The notes below the pieces were generated by a model, which ran no database searches, was not told the DNA's origin, and saw only the letters and a program-made list of their open reading frames with translations. Shown here piece by piece: positions 1 to 10,817 of a stretch of 64,000 nucleotides of DNA. The DNA is from Cyanophora paradoxa. Lineage: Eukaryota; Glaucocystophyceae; Cyanophorales; Cyanophoraceae. The stretch spans positions 310,001-374,000 of the forward strand of contig QPMI01000560.1 in NCBI GenBank assembly GCA_004431415.1. The letters run 5' to 3'. Every line of letters begins with the position of its first letter. Within the stretch, counting starts at the first letter, position 1. Position numbers and translations under genes: made by a program.

Positions 1-3000
1 CGCCCCGCTTCCCGTAGTACATCGCGCAGGGGCGGCACACCTCCAGCCGCCCCGCCACCACCCGCCCCGCGCCCCCGCCCGCCTGCACCTCGATCGCCAG
101 CAGCCGCCCCGCCGGCCACGGCCGCCCGCACGCCGCGTTCTGGCACTTGCAGAGCCCCGCCTGCTCGCTGCACGGGCGCCGTCAGCGACCGTTGAGGGCG
201 CCGGCGCGCCGGGCTCGCGGGGGGTACCCGTCCTCGGACTCGTCGTCGGGCTCGTGGGTGGGGGCCCACGCCTCGTCGGGGTACGCGGCGCGCAGCTCGG
301 CGAAGAGGCGCCGGTGCCGCGCCCGCTCCTCCCCCGCCTCGGGGGCGCGGGGCCGGCGGCCTCCGCCTCCGCCTCGGCCGCCGCCTCGCCGGCCTCCAGC
401 GCGGCGGCGACGGCGACGCACTGCCGCACGTTCCGGTAGAAGAGCTCCGGCTGCGAGGGGGGGTACGGGATCAGGAGGGGGAGGGGAGGGGAGGGGGTAC
501 AGGTCGGGGCACCTGGATGATCTCGCGGAGCTCGGCGTAGTGGCCGCTGTTGTACTTCTTGAGGCGCCCGAAGGCCTCCGACACCACCCCGGCCAGCCGC
601 CCCTGCGCGGCCCGCCTCGCGCGGGGGCCGGGGCGGGGCGGGGCGGCGGGCGGGGGCGGGGCGGGCGGGCCTGGAACCACTTGGCCTCCTCCTGGGCCAT
701 GTGGCGGAGCATCCCGCGCACTCGTCCCCGAGCTCGGCGGCCGCGGGGGCGAGGGCGCGCCCCAGGGCCTCGAGGCGGGCCTCGCCGCGGGGCTGGGCGA
801 GGGCCTCGGCGGCGGCGCGGGCGAGGCGCGGGGCGAGCTCGGCGGCGAAGAGGTCGCGCAGCTCGGCGACGGCGGGGCCGAGGCGGGCGGCCGCCTCCCG
901 CACGGCGCGCTCCATGTCGCCCTTGAGGCGCCGGTGCTCGAAGGAGAGGAGGATGGGGCCCAGGCGCACCTCCAGCCCCGCCCCCCCCAGCGTCTCCCGC
1001 TCCCGGCCCCCGCCCGGGCCCCCCTCCTCCTCCCGCGCGAAGTGGAAGCACAGCTGCCGCGCCGCTGAGGGGGGAAGGGGAAGAGGGGGGGGGTACGGGG
1101 CGCTACCTCGCGGTAGCGGTCGCGCCAGGTGCGGCGGTAGATGTGGCGGAGCTCGGCGGCGACACCCGCGGCGGCCTCCTCGGGGAAGAAGGCCATCAGC
1201 GGCCCGAAGAGCGCCTCGGCGACCCGCGGCTCGGGCTCGCCGCCCCGCCGCGTGCACGCCAGCAGCGCCGACCCCAGCTCCCGCTCGCTCGCCAGCAGCT
1301 CGCGGTGCCGGCCCCGCAGCGCCTCCAGCATGTGCTGGGGCGTGCACGCCGCCGCCCGCTCCTGGATGTGCGCCGTGGCCTCGGCGACGCGGGCGCGCAG
1401 GGCGGGGTCCTTGTCGGCGTCGTCCAGGGTGAGGGCCTTCTGGATGGCCTTGGCCTTGGCGCCGCGGCGGCGGAGGGCGCGCTCGGCCTCGGCGAGGGCG
1501 CGGCGGGCCTCCTCGCTGCCCCGCTCCCCGCTCTGGAGGATCTCCCCCGCCTTGAACATCTGGTGGGAGAGGATGGCGAAGGGCGCCAGGCACTCCGACG
1601 CGAGGCGGGCGGCGAGCTCGGCGCGGCGCTCGCGGAGGCGGGCGGCGTGGCGGGCGGCGACGTCCCCCGCGAGGGCCCCGAGGCCGTAGAGCTCGTCGGA
1701 GCGGAGGCCGGAGAGGACGCAGGCCGTGCGGAAGCGCAGCAGGCCCGCCTCGTCCGTCGCCCGCTGCCGCCCCAGCCGCCCCCGCTCCGCCGCCCGCCAC
1801 GCCTCCATGTCCCCCGCCTCCTCCCCGCCGCCCTCCCCCTCCTCGTCCATCCTCTCCAGCGCCGGCACCAGCTGTGCCCCGCCGCCCGCTCAGAAGAGAG
1901 GGGAGAAGAGAGGAGAGAAAGTGCGGGGAGGGGCGGGCGGACGCGGCGCTCGAGGGCGGCGAGCTGGGCGTTGTTGAGGCGCTCGTCGGGCTTGAGGTTG
2001 GCGCGCAGGGCCTCCCCCACGGAGAGCGCGAAAGCCTTGAAGCTCTCGCAGCGCACCCGCCGGTGCTCCCCCGCCACCTGCGCCGCCGTCGCCACGTCCC
2101 CCTCGTCCCCCGCCTCCAGCTTCAGGTGGTAGTCCACGTTCAGCCTGCGAGGGCGCGGCGGGTAGTCAGAGAGAGGCGAGAGGCGCGGGAGGGGCGCGGG
2201 GCGCGCAGGAAGGTGGTCGGCACGCCCGGCGGGGTCTTGAAGCGGTTCAGCAGGCCGCCGGGCCCCGGCTGCAGCAGCGTCTGCGGGGCGCGGTGAGGCG
2301 GTGCGGGGGGGCGACGTGAGGGGGCGGGTGCGGGCCGTCCAGAAGTCCTGGGCGATGGGGCGGAGGTCGGTGAGGAGGAAGAGGTGGTCGATGGGCTCGG
2401 CGAGGACGCGGCGGATGACGGCCGAGCGGTAGCGGTCCTGCACCCCGAAGCCCGGGACGTCGACGAGGACGACGCCCGGCTGGAGCAGCGGGCACGGCAG
2501 GTACACCTCCACCTCCTGCAGCACCGCCCACTGCACGAACGACGCCCCCGCCCCGCCCGCCCCGCCCTGCCTCCCGCCGGCCCCGGCGCCGGGGCCGCTG
2601 GGCGACCCCGCCGTGGTGGCGAGGAGGAAGTGGTGGAGGGCGGCGAGGGCGGCGTGCGGGGCCCCCGGGAAGACAACGGTGCGGGCCGACCCGAGGAAGG
2701 CGGCCTGGTCGGCGGGCAGGCGCAGGCGCTCGGGCGGGAGGCGGCGGCGGAGCTCGGCGGTGGTGGCGAGGGGCACGCCGCAGAGGTGGCACGCCTCGTC
2801 GATGACCTCTGCGTCCACCTCGGCCTCGTCGCTCGCCCGGCACGCCTCCAGCTGCCGCCGCGCCTCCACCAGCACCGCCTGCACCCGCCCCGCCGCCTTG
2901 TACCGCAGCACGACCGCCACCTGCTTCCCGTGCCGCAGCCGCGTGACCACGGAGGTCGTCACGCGGGGCGAGGTGGGCAGCAGGCCCGTGCGCTCCCGCC

Positions 3001-5523
3001 GGTACGCCGTGCGCGCCAGGGCCGCCCCGGCCTCGACCTCGGCGAGCACGCGCTCGCGGCCCGCAGCGGCCCGGGCTCCCCCTCCACCAGGCCCGCCCCC
3101 CGCAGCCGCGCCGCCGCCGCCGCCGGCTCCTCCGCCGCCGCCGGCCCCGCGCTGGCGCCCTCGCTGCTGCCGCCCTCCGGCCCCTCCTCGCGCGCCTCCT
3201 CCACCAGCGCCCGCGAGGACTGCAGCGCTCTCAGCTGCCGCGTCCGCCGCGTCTGGCGGGAACGGACCGTGTGGAGGGCGGAGCGGACGGCGGCGAGCTC
3301 GGCGGGGGTCGCCTCGGGGAGGCCCTCCGGGAACATCGAGTGCGTCACCAGCGCACTCACCGTCGTGCTCTTCCTGCGCACGCACGCGCCCCCCACGGCT
3401 CAAGAGCGGAGGAGGGAGCGAGCGGGGGCGCGGGCGGGGCGGACCCGATGCCGTTGTGGCCGCAGACGAAGACGGCGGAGACGACGGGCTGCTCGGCGGC
3501 CGCGCGGATCTCCTCCGCGGCGCGCTGCACGCGCCCGAGCTCCCGCTGCGCCTCGAAGAGGATCGAGTCGGCCTCGACGTCCCCGGCCCCGCGCCCGCCG
3601 GCCGAGGTCGGCGCCATCGGCTCCTGCGAGGCCGCCTGCGACGCCAGGAACAGCGACGACTCGTCTGCCGCCGCCGCCGCCCCCGCGTCAGCCGCCGCCG
3701 GGGCTCTGGTGGAGGGCGGGGGCACCGGGAGCGGCGGGGGCGGGGGCGTGCGGGGAGTGGAGGCCGGAGGGGGTGAGGAAGTTGTCGGAGCGGAGGTAGA
3801 CGTCCAGCGCCTGCTCGAAGTCCGCCAGGCACTGCCCCAGCGCCCCCAGCGGGTGCCCGCCAGGCCCCGACGACCCCGCCCGCGCCGGCGCCCCCGCCGG
3901 CGCCACCGGCGCGGCCTCCTCGGCGGCCGTCAGCTGCAGGGGGGCCTCCTCGCCGGAGGCGGCCGCGCCGGGCCCGGACCCCGAGGGGGCGGCGGCGGGG
4001 GTGGCGACGGGGACGGCGGCCGGGGGCGGCGGGGGCGGCATGCTGCGGCCCTCGGGCGGGGCGCCGGGGTCGGCGAAGGTGGCGACGGGGTAGCCCTTGA
4101 CGCCGCGGCGCGTGTAGACGACCTGGAAGCCGTCCGGGATCGATTCCACCGTCAGGTGCGCCGGCTTGCCCCCGCACGCCTCGTCCGCGAACCCCACCCG
4201 GTACCCGTCCCGCAGCTCTGCGCCCGGCGCGTGGGCCGGCGCGCGGCGGGGCGAGGGCGGGGGCGCAGGCACCGACGCGCTGCCCGAGGACGCGGCGGAC
4301 CTGCGGGAGTTCGCGGAAGGCCGCGAGGGCCTCCTGCGAGGTCCCGAAGGGGCGGCTCCGCTTCCGCCGCACGAGCTTCAGCAAGAAGGCCCGCAGCGAG
4401 GGCGAGATGGAGGGCGCCCCGTCGTCCCCGGGGGGCGGCTCCCATTCGTTTTGGAAGAAGTGAGGGCAGGGGGCGGCGGGGCCCCGCCCGAGGAGCTCCA
4501 TGCAGGTGACACCCAGGCCCCACAGGTCGAGCTGCTGGGGCCGCTCGAGCGCCACCCGCCCGTCGGCCCGCGCGTTGACGAGCAGCGGGTCCATGTACGC
4601 CTCGCAGCAGATGCGCGTGAACGAGGCGGCCGTGGCGAGCTCCCCGGGCTCCTCCCCGCCCTCCGCCACGTCCTTGGCCACACCGAAGTCCACCAGGCGG
4701 AAGGCCCCGCCCCCGCCCCCCTCGAGCATCACGTTGGCGGGGGTGATGTCCCGGTGCAGGAGGCCCCGCCCGTGCACGTGCACGAGCGCCTCGAGGCCGT
4801 CCTGCAGCAGCCGCCGCGCCTCCGCCTCGCCGAAGCGGGCGGAGGCCCCGGGCTGCTGCAGCGCCCGCTTCAGGGAGAGGCCCTCCACGAGCTCCATCAC
4901 GTAGAAGGGCGCCCCCGCCGCCTCGCCCTCCCCGTACACCCGCGGCACCGCCCGGTGCTGGATGCGCGCGAGCAGCCGCGACTCGCGCCGGAAGTAGTGC
5001 AGGCCCGTCTCCCGCTCCTCCTCCGAGTGGCCCCGCGCCATCCGAAAGACCTGCGGTGACGGCGGTGGCGGCCGAGCTCAGCGAGGCCGAGCGAAGCTAA
5101 GCGGGGGCGGGGGCGGGGGCGCGGGCGGGCCTTGACGGCAAACCGGCGGCTCTCCTCCTCCTCGGGCCAGGAGGAGAGCCGCCCCACCGCGATGTACACC
5201 TCCCTGCCCGCCCCGCCCGTCGGCGTGGCGGCGCGGCCGGCGGGCTGCGCGGCGCTGCGGGGGCGCACCCGAAGGCCCCGGCGTCCAGCTCGTTCGTGAG
5301 GTAGCCGATCCACGTTTCGTTGCCCTCGCCCGCCGCCCACAGGCGCAGCTCCGTCCCACCGCAGTCCCTCTGCAACCGTGGCGCGTCGCGGTTAGACGGA
5401 GGAGCCAGGATCGCAGCGCGTCAGGCAGACCTGCTTGCATTTGCCGTCCCTGTGAGGCCCATCGCTCATACGCGAGCACTTCGCGCAGAAGAGCTTCACG
5501 TCATCCGGCAGCGCGATGACCAT
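1..5523 (-). CDS. Protein kinase / dynamin-like GTPase fusion protein (3' end beyond window)
   Basis: The multi-exon gene is read right to left. The N-terminus (start ATG proposed at 5521-5523) carries a cysteine cluster (FCAKCS, then KCKQVCLTRC). A kinase domain follows: the VAIK-like lysine (RFAVK, about 5130), catalytic loop GLLHRDITPANVM (about 4750) and LVDFGVAK (about 4680), so all catalytic residues are present. A linker with KPAHLTVESIPDGFQVVY follows, then a GTPase P-loop split by an intron (VFVCGHNGIG at about 3470, KSTTVSALVTH at about 3360) and a switch-like VLVDVPGFG (about 2470). The region after that is helical and charged, ending in a second cysteine set (LCKCQNAAC ... CRPC, 20-160). 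The G3 motif and spacing resemble the SLIP-GC/dynamin superfamily. The frame from 5041 to 1196 stays open through introns, and kinase and GTPase exons join in phase, so one gene is favoured. A clear N/TKxD motif was not found. The first exon upstream of 5523 is uncertain. Function is unknown; signal-regulated membrane or nuclear GTPase activity is only a guess. Confidence 0.78.
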
Positions 5524-5935
5524 GGCTGCGATAGACGTCCTGCGATAGCGGCGCGCCACGCCCGACGGCGCGGAGTGCCACTAGAGAGCGCCTTCGCACA
5601 TACCTCCGCGTCGCGCAGCTGCGCTAGGCACGCGTCGAACTAGAGCTGCAAAGGCGTCGCCGGTCTTCACCGAAAGTGAGCTGAGGCGGGGCGGGCTGGC
5701 CCGTCGAGCACGTTCTCCGACTTCTCAAGAAGCGCAGCCGTCGGACCGCACGACCGCTAGACCAGCTGGATTCGAAACCGCCCGAAGCGGACGGGTACGG
5801 CACGACATCGCGCTCGCCGAAGAGCCCCTTCACTGCAACCAGCCGGACATTTTCCGGGAACCTTGATCACAACCTGCTGGCCGCCTGTAGCGGCGGCGCA
5901 GCTCGCTAGCTAGCTCTCGAGAACCGAGGCAAGCT
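5524..5935. promoter_or_regulatory. Divergent promoter region between kinase-GTPase and MIT genes
   Basis: This 412-bp spacer separates two head-to-head starts. It may hold one or two short upstream exons of the minus-strand gene (an open frame on the minus strand at 5760-5860 reads LFGERDVVPYPSASGG), but no splice-consistent path to the next exon was found. It ends in a TAGCTAGCTAG run just before the plus-strand ATG. Confidence 0.4.
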
Positions 5936-7632
5936 ATGGCGGCCCCGTCCAGCGAGATCCAGAGGGCGATCGCGCAGGCGAAGCTCGTGCGCGCATGCCG
6001 CCGGCGGACGACTTGCGAACGCCGACTGACCTCCGTTGCCGCCAGGCCGTCGAGCTGGACCAGAAGGGCGACTTTGTGAATGCGATTACGAAGTACAAAT
6101 ACGCTTTGCAGCTAATAGAAGCAGGTGTGCACGTCCGGTCGATGCAGTCGCTCACTCGCGCTCCTGACCCCGATTGCCCGCGCGCAGAGATACCAAAGCA
6201 GGTGCGGAAGCGATCGCTTATCCAGGGTCTCCGCTCCGTAGCGCCCAGGTCGCCTAACGCCGGCGCGCCTCTCCGCAGACCGACCCGGCACGGATCCAGC
6301 AGCTCACAAGCTATGTGCGCTGCCGACGCGCCGCTCCCCGACGCCTGTCCCCGCTTCGGCCCCCGACCGCAGCCGCACGCGAGCAGATACAGGCGTACAA
6401 ATCACGGGTGAAGTTCCTCGAGGAGCAAAAGGAGAAGGATGCCGAGCAGCGGCTTTCTCAGGAGCTCGAGCGGCAACAGCTGAACGCGGAGCCGGCCGTG
6501 AGGTGCGGACCTCTGGCGCCTGCGCTCAGCGAGCCCTGCGCTCCCGCTGACCTCGCCCCCCGCGCAGGTCCCCGCCAGCGGCGGCGGCGGCAGCGGCGGC
6601 GGCGGCAGTGGCGGCGGCGGCGCCCTCGGCGGGCTTTAGGCCGCCCGTCTTCATGCTGCACTTCGAGGAGGCCCGCATCGTCGGCAAGGCGCGCCCGCAC
6701 CCGCGCCCGCCCCCGCCCCCGCCCTCGGCCGCGCCGCTGAGGGGGGCGCCGCAGCCGCCGACGGACAAGGGCCCGTCGTCGCCGCTGCACCGTCCCTTCT
6801 GGCTCATGGCGCGGCTGCAAGAGTCGATGGAGACCGGGGGCTACCTCACGGAGAAGCTCTACGTGCCGCGGGACCTCTGGCTCCAACGCGGGGCGAAGAT
6901 CCAGGCGATCCAGGCCAAGATGGGCTTCTGCCAGGAGCTCAAGGCCGAGATCCTGCACCTGGAGAAGGCGGCGGAGAGCAGAGAGCGCTTCCCCGAGGTG
7001 CTCGAGGAGTTCAAGCAGCGCGTCCTCCAGATGCGCAACGCCCTCTCCAAGGCCCTCCCCTACATCCAGGCCTCGGCCGCCGAGGAGAAGGAGAAGGGGG
7101 TCATGTCCCGCATCGGCGCCGCCATCGCGAAGAAGGCGGTGCACGCGAAGAACGTCATCCTCGCCTCCCGCATTGAGGACGACTCCGCCTACATCCACGC
7201 CCTCGTCGACACCTTCAAGCAGACCTCCTGCATCGGTCCCCGCGCCCGCCGGCGGCCCCCCTCGCCCCCCGCCGACGCACGGGGCCGCGGCGCAGAGGCG
7301 TGGATCTGGAAGTACGAGGAGCTGGCGAAGACGGACGCGGGGGCGCGCAAGGTCCTCGACCGCCTCGAGGTCGTCGCCGAGTTCTACTACCAGGTCCCAG
7401 CGCCCCGAGCAGCCCCCGCCCCGCGCCCGCGCCCCCCCTGCTCTGAGCGCCGAGCGCGCCGGCAGGTGGTGTGCAAGTTCGTGATGCGCGACCTCTCCAT
7501 GCTCATCGAGCGTGCGCCCCGCCCCGCCGCGCCCTGTTCGCCTCGCTTCGCTTCGCCTTCCTTGGCGCTGACGGCGCTCCAGGGTACATCCGGCGCTCCA
7601 GGGAGAGCCTCGTCTTCGCCCTGCCCCCGTAG
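5936..7632 (+). CDS. MIT-domain protein with conserved-looking helical C-terminus
   Basis: Exon 1 starts ATGGCGGCCCC at 5936 (MAAPSSEIQRAIAQAKL) and splices to VELDQKGDFVNAITKYKYAL, giving a classic three-helix MIT (microtubule interacting and trafficking) signature in the first ~45 residues. MIT domains bind ESCRT-III tails, so a role in endosomal sorting is likely from the family. A coiled segment (IQAYKSRVKFLEEQKEKDAE), an alanine-rich linker of about 15 residues and then a 250-residue helical region follow (for example YVPRDLWLQRGAKIQ, KVLDRLEVVAEFYYQ), ending SLVFALPP and TAG at 7630. No AAA ATPase domain is present, so it is not VPS4. The intron at about 6689 opens with GC (GGCAAG/GCGCGCC). 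The C-terminal region was not matched to any named family. Confidence 0.7.
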
Positions 7633-7821
7633 CCCGCGCCCGCCCCGCCCCGCCCCGCCCTCTCCCCAGGCCCTCCCAGCCGTCCCGCCCCCTCCACCTC
7701 GCTGGCCTCGGCGCCCCGCCTCCCCACGCTGCCGCGCCGTCTTTCAAGCGCATATACCAGACAAGCGAGCCGAGGGGAAAGCGGGTGCGGGGCGGGCCGG
7801 AGGGGCCCGAGGGCGGGCGCC

Positions 7822-9358
7822 TCAGACGGTGTAGCGGACGGCCTCGACGAAGACGCCGCGGGCGCGCAGGGCCGCCTTGGCCCCCTCCGAGGCCGCCGTC
7901 CCGCCCAGGTCCAGCGCGCGCAGGGCGGGGAGGGCGGCGGGGAGGGCGGCGAGGGCGGGGTCGGAGAGGAGGGGGCAGGCGCGCAGATCGAGGGCACGCA
8001 GGCGCGGGCAGCCGGCGGCCACGGCGGCCAGCGCGGCGTCGTCCAGCGAGGCCAGGCCGCCCAGCTCGAGGCTCTCGAGGCAGGGCCAGGCCGTGGCCGC
8101 CGCGGCCACGGCGGCTCCCGTCGCCCCCGGGCAGCGGAAGAGGGAGAGGGATCGCAGGGCGGGGCAGGCGGCGAGGGCGGCGATGGCGGCGGGGGAGAGG
8201 GGCACCCCGGAGAGGTCGAGGGCCGTGAGGGACGGGGCGAGGCGGGCGGCGAGGCGCTCGGCCCCCGCCGCGGTGAGGCCCTCGCACTGGCGCAGCGAGA
8301 GCGAGCGCAGCGCGCGGCACGCCTTCGCCACGGCCAGCGCCCCCTCGTCCGTGACCCGCGCCCTGCGCGGGGCTCAGGCGGGCGGGCGGGGCCGCGGGCG
8401 GCAGGCCGGGGCGGCGGGGCGCGCCTCCGGAGGGAGAGCTCCTCGAGGAGGCGGCAGTGGGCGGCGATGGCGAAGGCGGAGGCGTCCGAGAGGCCGGCGG
8501 CGCCCCCGAGGTCCAGCGCCCGCAGCGTCCCCCGCACGCCCCCGCCAGCGCCCCACCGCCGCGTCCGTCAGCGGCGACGCCGCCTGCTCCGCGTTGAGCC
8601 GCTCCAGCGGCGGCGGCGGGGCGCCGGCGGCGAGGGCCAGGATCGCGGCGTCCCGACGTTGCGGCAGCCGCGCACGTTCAGCTCCCGCAGCGCGCGGCAC
8701 GCCCGCGCCACCGCGCCCACGCTCGCGTCCCCCGCCGCCTCCATGTTCTCCACCCGCAGCGCCCGCACGTTCGGGCAGCTCTCCGCGAGCGCCGCCAGCG
8801 CCTCGGCCCACGCGCGCCGCCCCGAGGGCGGCAGCGCGAGGAGCTGCAGCTGGGGCCCGGCGAGGCGGATGGCGGCGACGGCGCTCTCGACGCTCAGCCG
8901 GTGGCACGCGACGAAGTCGAGCTGCGCGTACAGGTGCGCCGCCGGCTCCCCCGTGAGCAGAATCCTCCAGCGCCTGGGGCGGAGGCGTGAGGCTGAGGAA
9001 ACGTAGGGGACGGGGCGACGGCGGCGAACCTGCAGACGCGGCGCATCCGGAAGAGATCCGGCACCGGCGCCGCCTGGAAGAAGGCGAAGACGTGCATCAG
9101 GATCTCATCGGGCAGGCCAGCGACCTCGTCCTCGGCGTCGTCGCTGGGGGCTGGAGCCGGGCCCGCAACCGGCACCTCGGCCTGCGCGTCGGCCGCCACG
9201 GCAAACGGGTCGCCATCCGCATCCGCATCCTGCAGGTCGAAGCGGCTGAATGCGTCGAAGGCGCCTGTGCAGGGCCGCGCCACGCGCGGCTTCCGCCAGA
9301 ACCGCCCGATGCAAGCGCCCGTCGCCGCCTCCTCGCAGCTCCACGCCCGTTTGCTCAT
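7822..9358 (-). CDS. F-box / leucine-rich-repeat protein
   Basis: Translation starts at 9358 with MSKRAWSCEEAATGACIGRF, followed by an acidic stretch and an F-box (VAGLPDEILMHVFAFFQAAP ... RMRRVCR) at about residues 75-110. At least eight cysteine-containing LRRs follow, with the repeating pattern LrsLsLrqC, LraLDLraCplLsD and LesLeLggLasLdD. The last repeats form one uninterrupted exon from 8331 to the stop at 7822, ending AVRYTV. F-box/LRR proteins are substrate receptors of SCF (SKP1-cullin-F-box) E3 ubiquitin ligases; the substrate here cannot be deduced. About five introns split the repeats. The gene starts 123 bp from a divergent hydrolase gene. Confidence 0.85.
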
Positions 9359-9481
9359 CTTGAGCGGTTGCCCAGCGCTGCCGGGCGGTTGCGGCGCCGC
9401 TGCGCAGCCAGACGGGTAGGCAATTCGAGCTCACGCTGCGAGACGAACGCGGGACCCTCCGATCTTGCATCGCAGCAACGT
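9359..9481. promoter_or_regulatory. Compact bidirectional promoter (F-box/LRR and hydrolase)
   Basis: Only 123 bp separate the two start codons, so both 5' UTRs and promoters must share this interval. It contains a repeated GCGGTTG element (GAGCGGTTGCC and GGGCGGTTGCGG). No TATA box is visible. Confidence 0.5.
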
Positions 9482-10683
9482 ATGCACCGGCGGCGCGCGA
9501 CGTTCGTGCCGGGGAATGCCCCGCGCGTCGTGCGCGGCCCGTGGTCGGGCGCTGCACCGCTCGGGTTCCAGCTACCTGCGAGCGGCACAGAGCCCGAGCT
9601 GGAGATTCTCAGCAAAAAAGCGCCAGGGCACGCGGAGGGCGGGATCCTGCTGATCCACGGCGCATTTCACGGCGGTCCGCGCGCGCCGTCCGGCCCTAGG
9701 CCTCTATCGATTGCGATCCGCTGAACCTCAGCAGCGTGGTGCTACGAGGCATGGCTGGAGTACATGGCGCAGCGCGGTTTCGACGTGGTTGCTCTCTCGC
9801 GGCGCGGCCACGGCGGCTCGGGCCCGCACCCGGGCGAGGGCGCGCCCACATTGGAGGACTACGCGTCGGACGTTCGGCGTGCCCTCGTCGAGCTTGAGCG
9901 CCTCTCCGACCGACGGCGCCTCAAGCGCTGGGCCGTCACCCTCGTCGGCCACAGCGCCGGCGCGCTCGTCGCGCAGCACGTACGCCCTCCCCCTGCCGGC
10001 GCCCTCTCCTCCTCGCAGCCGCTCGGTCGCGAGACGGCGGAGCGCAGGTGGCGCGCACGGGCCCCGCCCCCTCCGGGCTCGTCCTGCTCTCCCCGCCGGC
10101 CATGTCCCCCTGGCCCTACCTCGCGGCCCTCCTCGCGGCGCCGCTGCGCTTCTTCGGCATCGTGCGGTCCTTCGTCACGCGCTCCTTCCTCACCGACCCG
10201 GAGGCCTGCCGCCGCCTCTTCTTCACCGACGACACCCCCCTCCTCGTCGTCGTGCGCTGTACCTCGGCCCCGATCTGACTGTACCCCGCCGCCGAACGAG
10301 CCGCGCCGGGCAGGCGGGGCACATGGGCCGGCTGAAGGACCCCGGACGGGGCAAGGACATCCGGCGGAGCCCGGGGGACGTGGACCTGACGCGGCCGCCC
10401 GCCCAGCCCTTCCCCCGCGTCCTCGTCGTCACGGGCGAGCACGACCCCATCGTGACCGTGCGCGGCGCCCCGGCCTTCGCCCGCCTTCTCGGAGCACAGA
10501 CTTAAGCGTTCTCTGCAGCCGGGGATGGCGCGGGCGACGGCGGGGGTGTACGGGGCGGAGGTGGCGGTGGTGCCGGGGGCCGGCCACGACGTGATGCTCC
10601 CCGACGGGGGGCCCGAGCGCTGGCGCGCCGCCGCCGACCTCGTCCTCGACTTCGCCCGCCGCGGCGCCCAGCACCTCCTCTAG
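9482..10683 (+). CDS. Alpha/beta hydrolase
   Basis: The start ATG at 9482 begins MHRRRATFVPGNAPRVV. The hydrolase core starts with EGGILLIHGAFHG (oxyanion-type HG motif), then splices to AWCYEAWLEYMAQRGFDVVA and LSRRGHGGSG. The nucleophile elbow is TLVGHSAGALVAQH (GxSxG, serine at about residue 150). The acid residue lies in VLVVTGEHDPIVT and the catalytic histidine in VVPGAGHDVMLP, so the triad is complete. It ends at TAG 10681-10683 after ARRGAQHLL. A hydrophobic cap (PWPYLAALLAAPLRFFGIV) sits between the nucleophile and the acid. The family covers lipases, esterases and epoxide hydrolases; the substrate cannot be assigned. It converges on the UIM gene, with 134 bp between stops. Confidence 0.85.
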
Positions 10684-10817
10684 CACAAGCTTACGAGTTT
10701 CAAGATGAAGCCAATGGAACGTAACAAAGCTTGCAAGCTGAAGTGCAAATGAGCAAGCGCTAGCAAGGGAATAAGCTCGACTCCTCTTAAACGTGGTTGA
10801 ATTGTCATTCGATGGTC

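Noticed and set aside
147-1051. Long Arg/Pro/Gly-rich open frames on both strands at the left edge
   Set aside because: They are shadow frames of the minus-strand kinase-GTPase gene in very GC-rich DNA, with no family motifs.
5740-5795. Box-A-like TGGTCTAGCGG and a GGATTCGAAACC box-B-like sequence
   Set aside because: They lie on opposite strands and no cloverleaf with pairing acceptor ends can be drawn.
6458-8320. 620-residue minus-strand open frame
   Set aside because: It overlaps antisense the MIT gene and an off-frame of the F-box/LRR gene; composition is typical of shadow frames and no splice or motif support exists.
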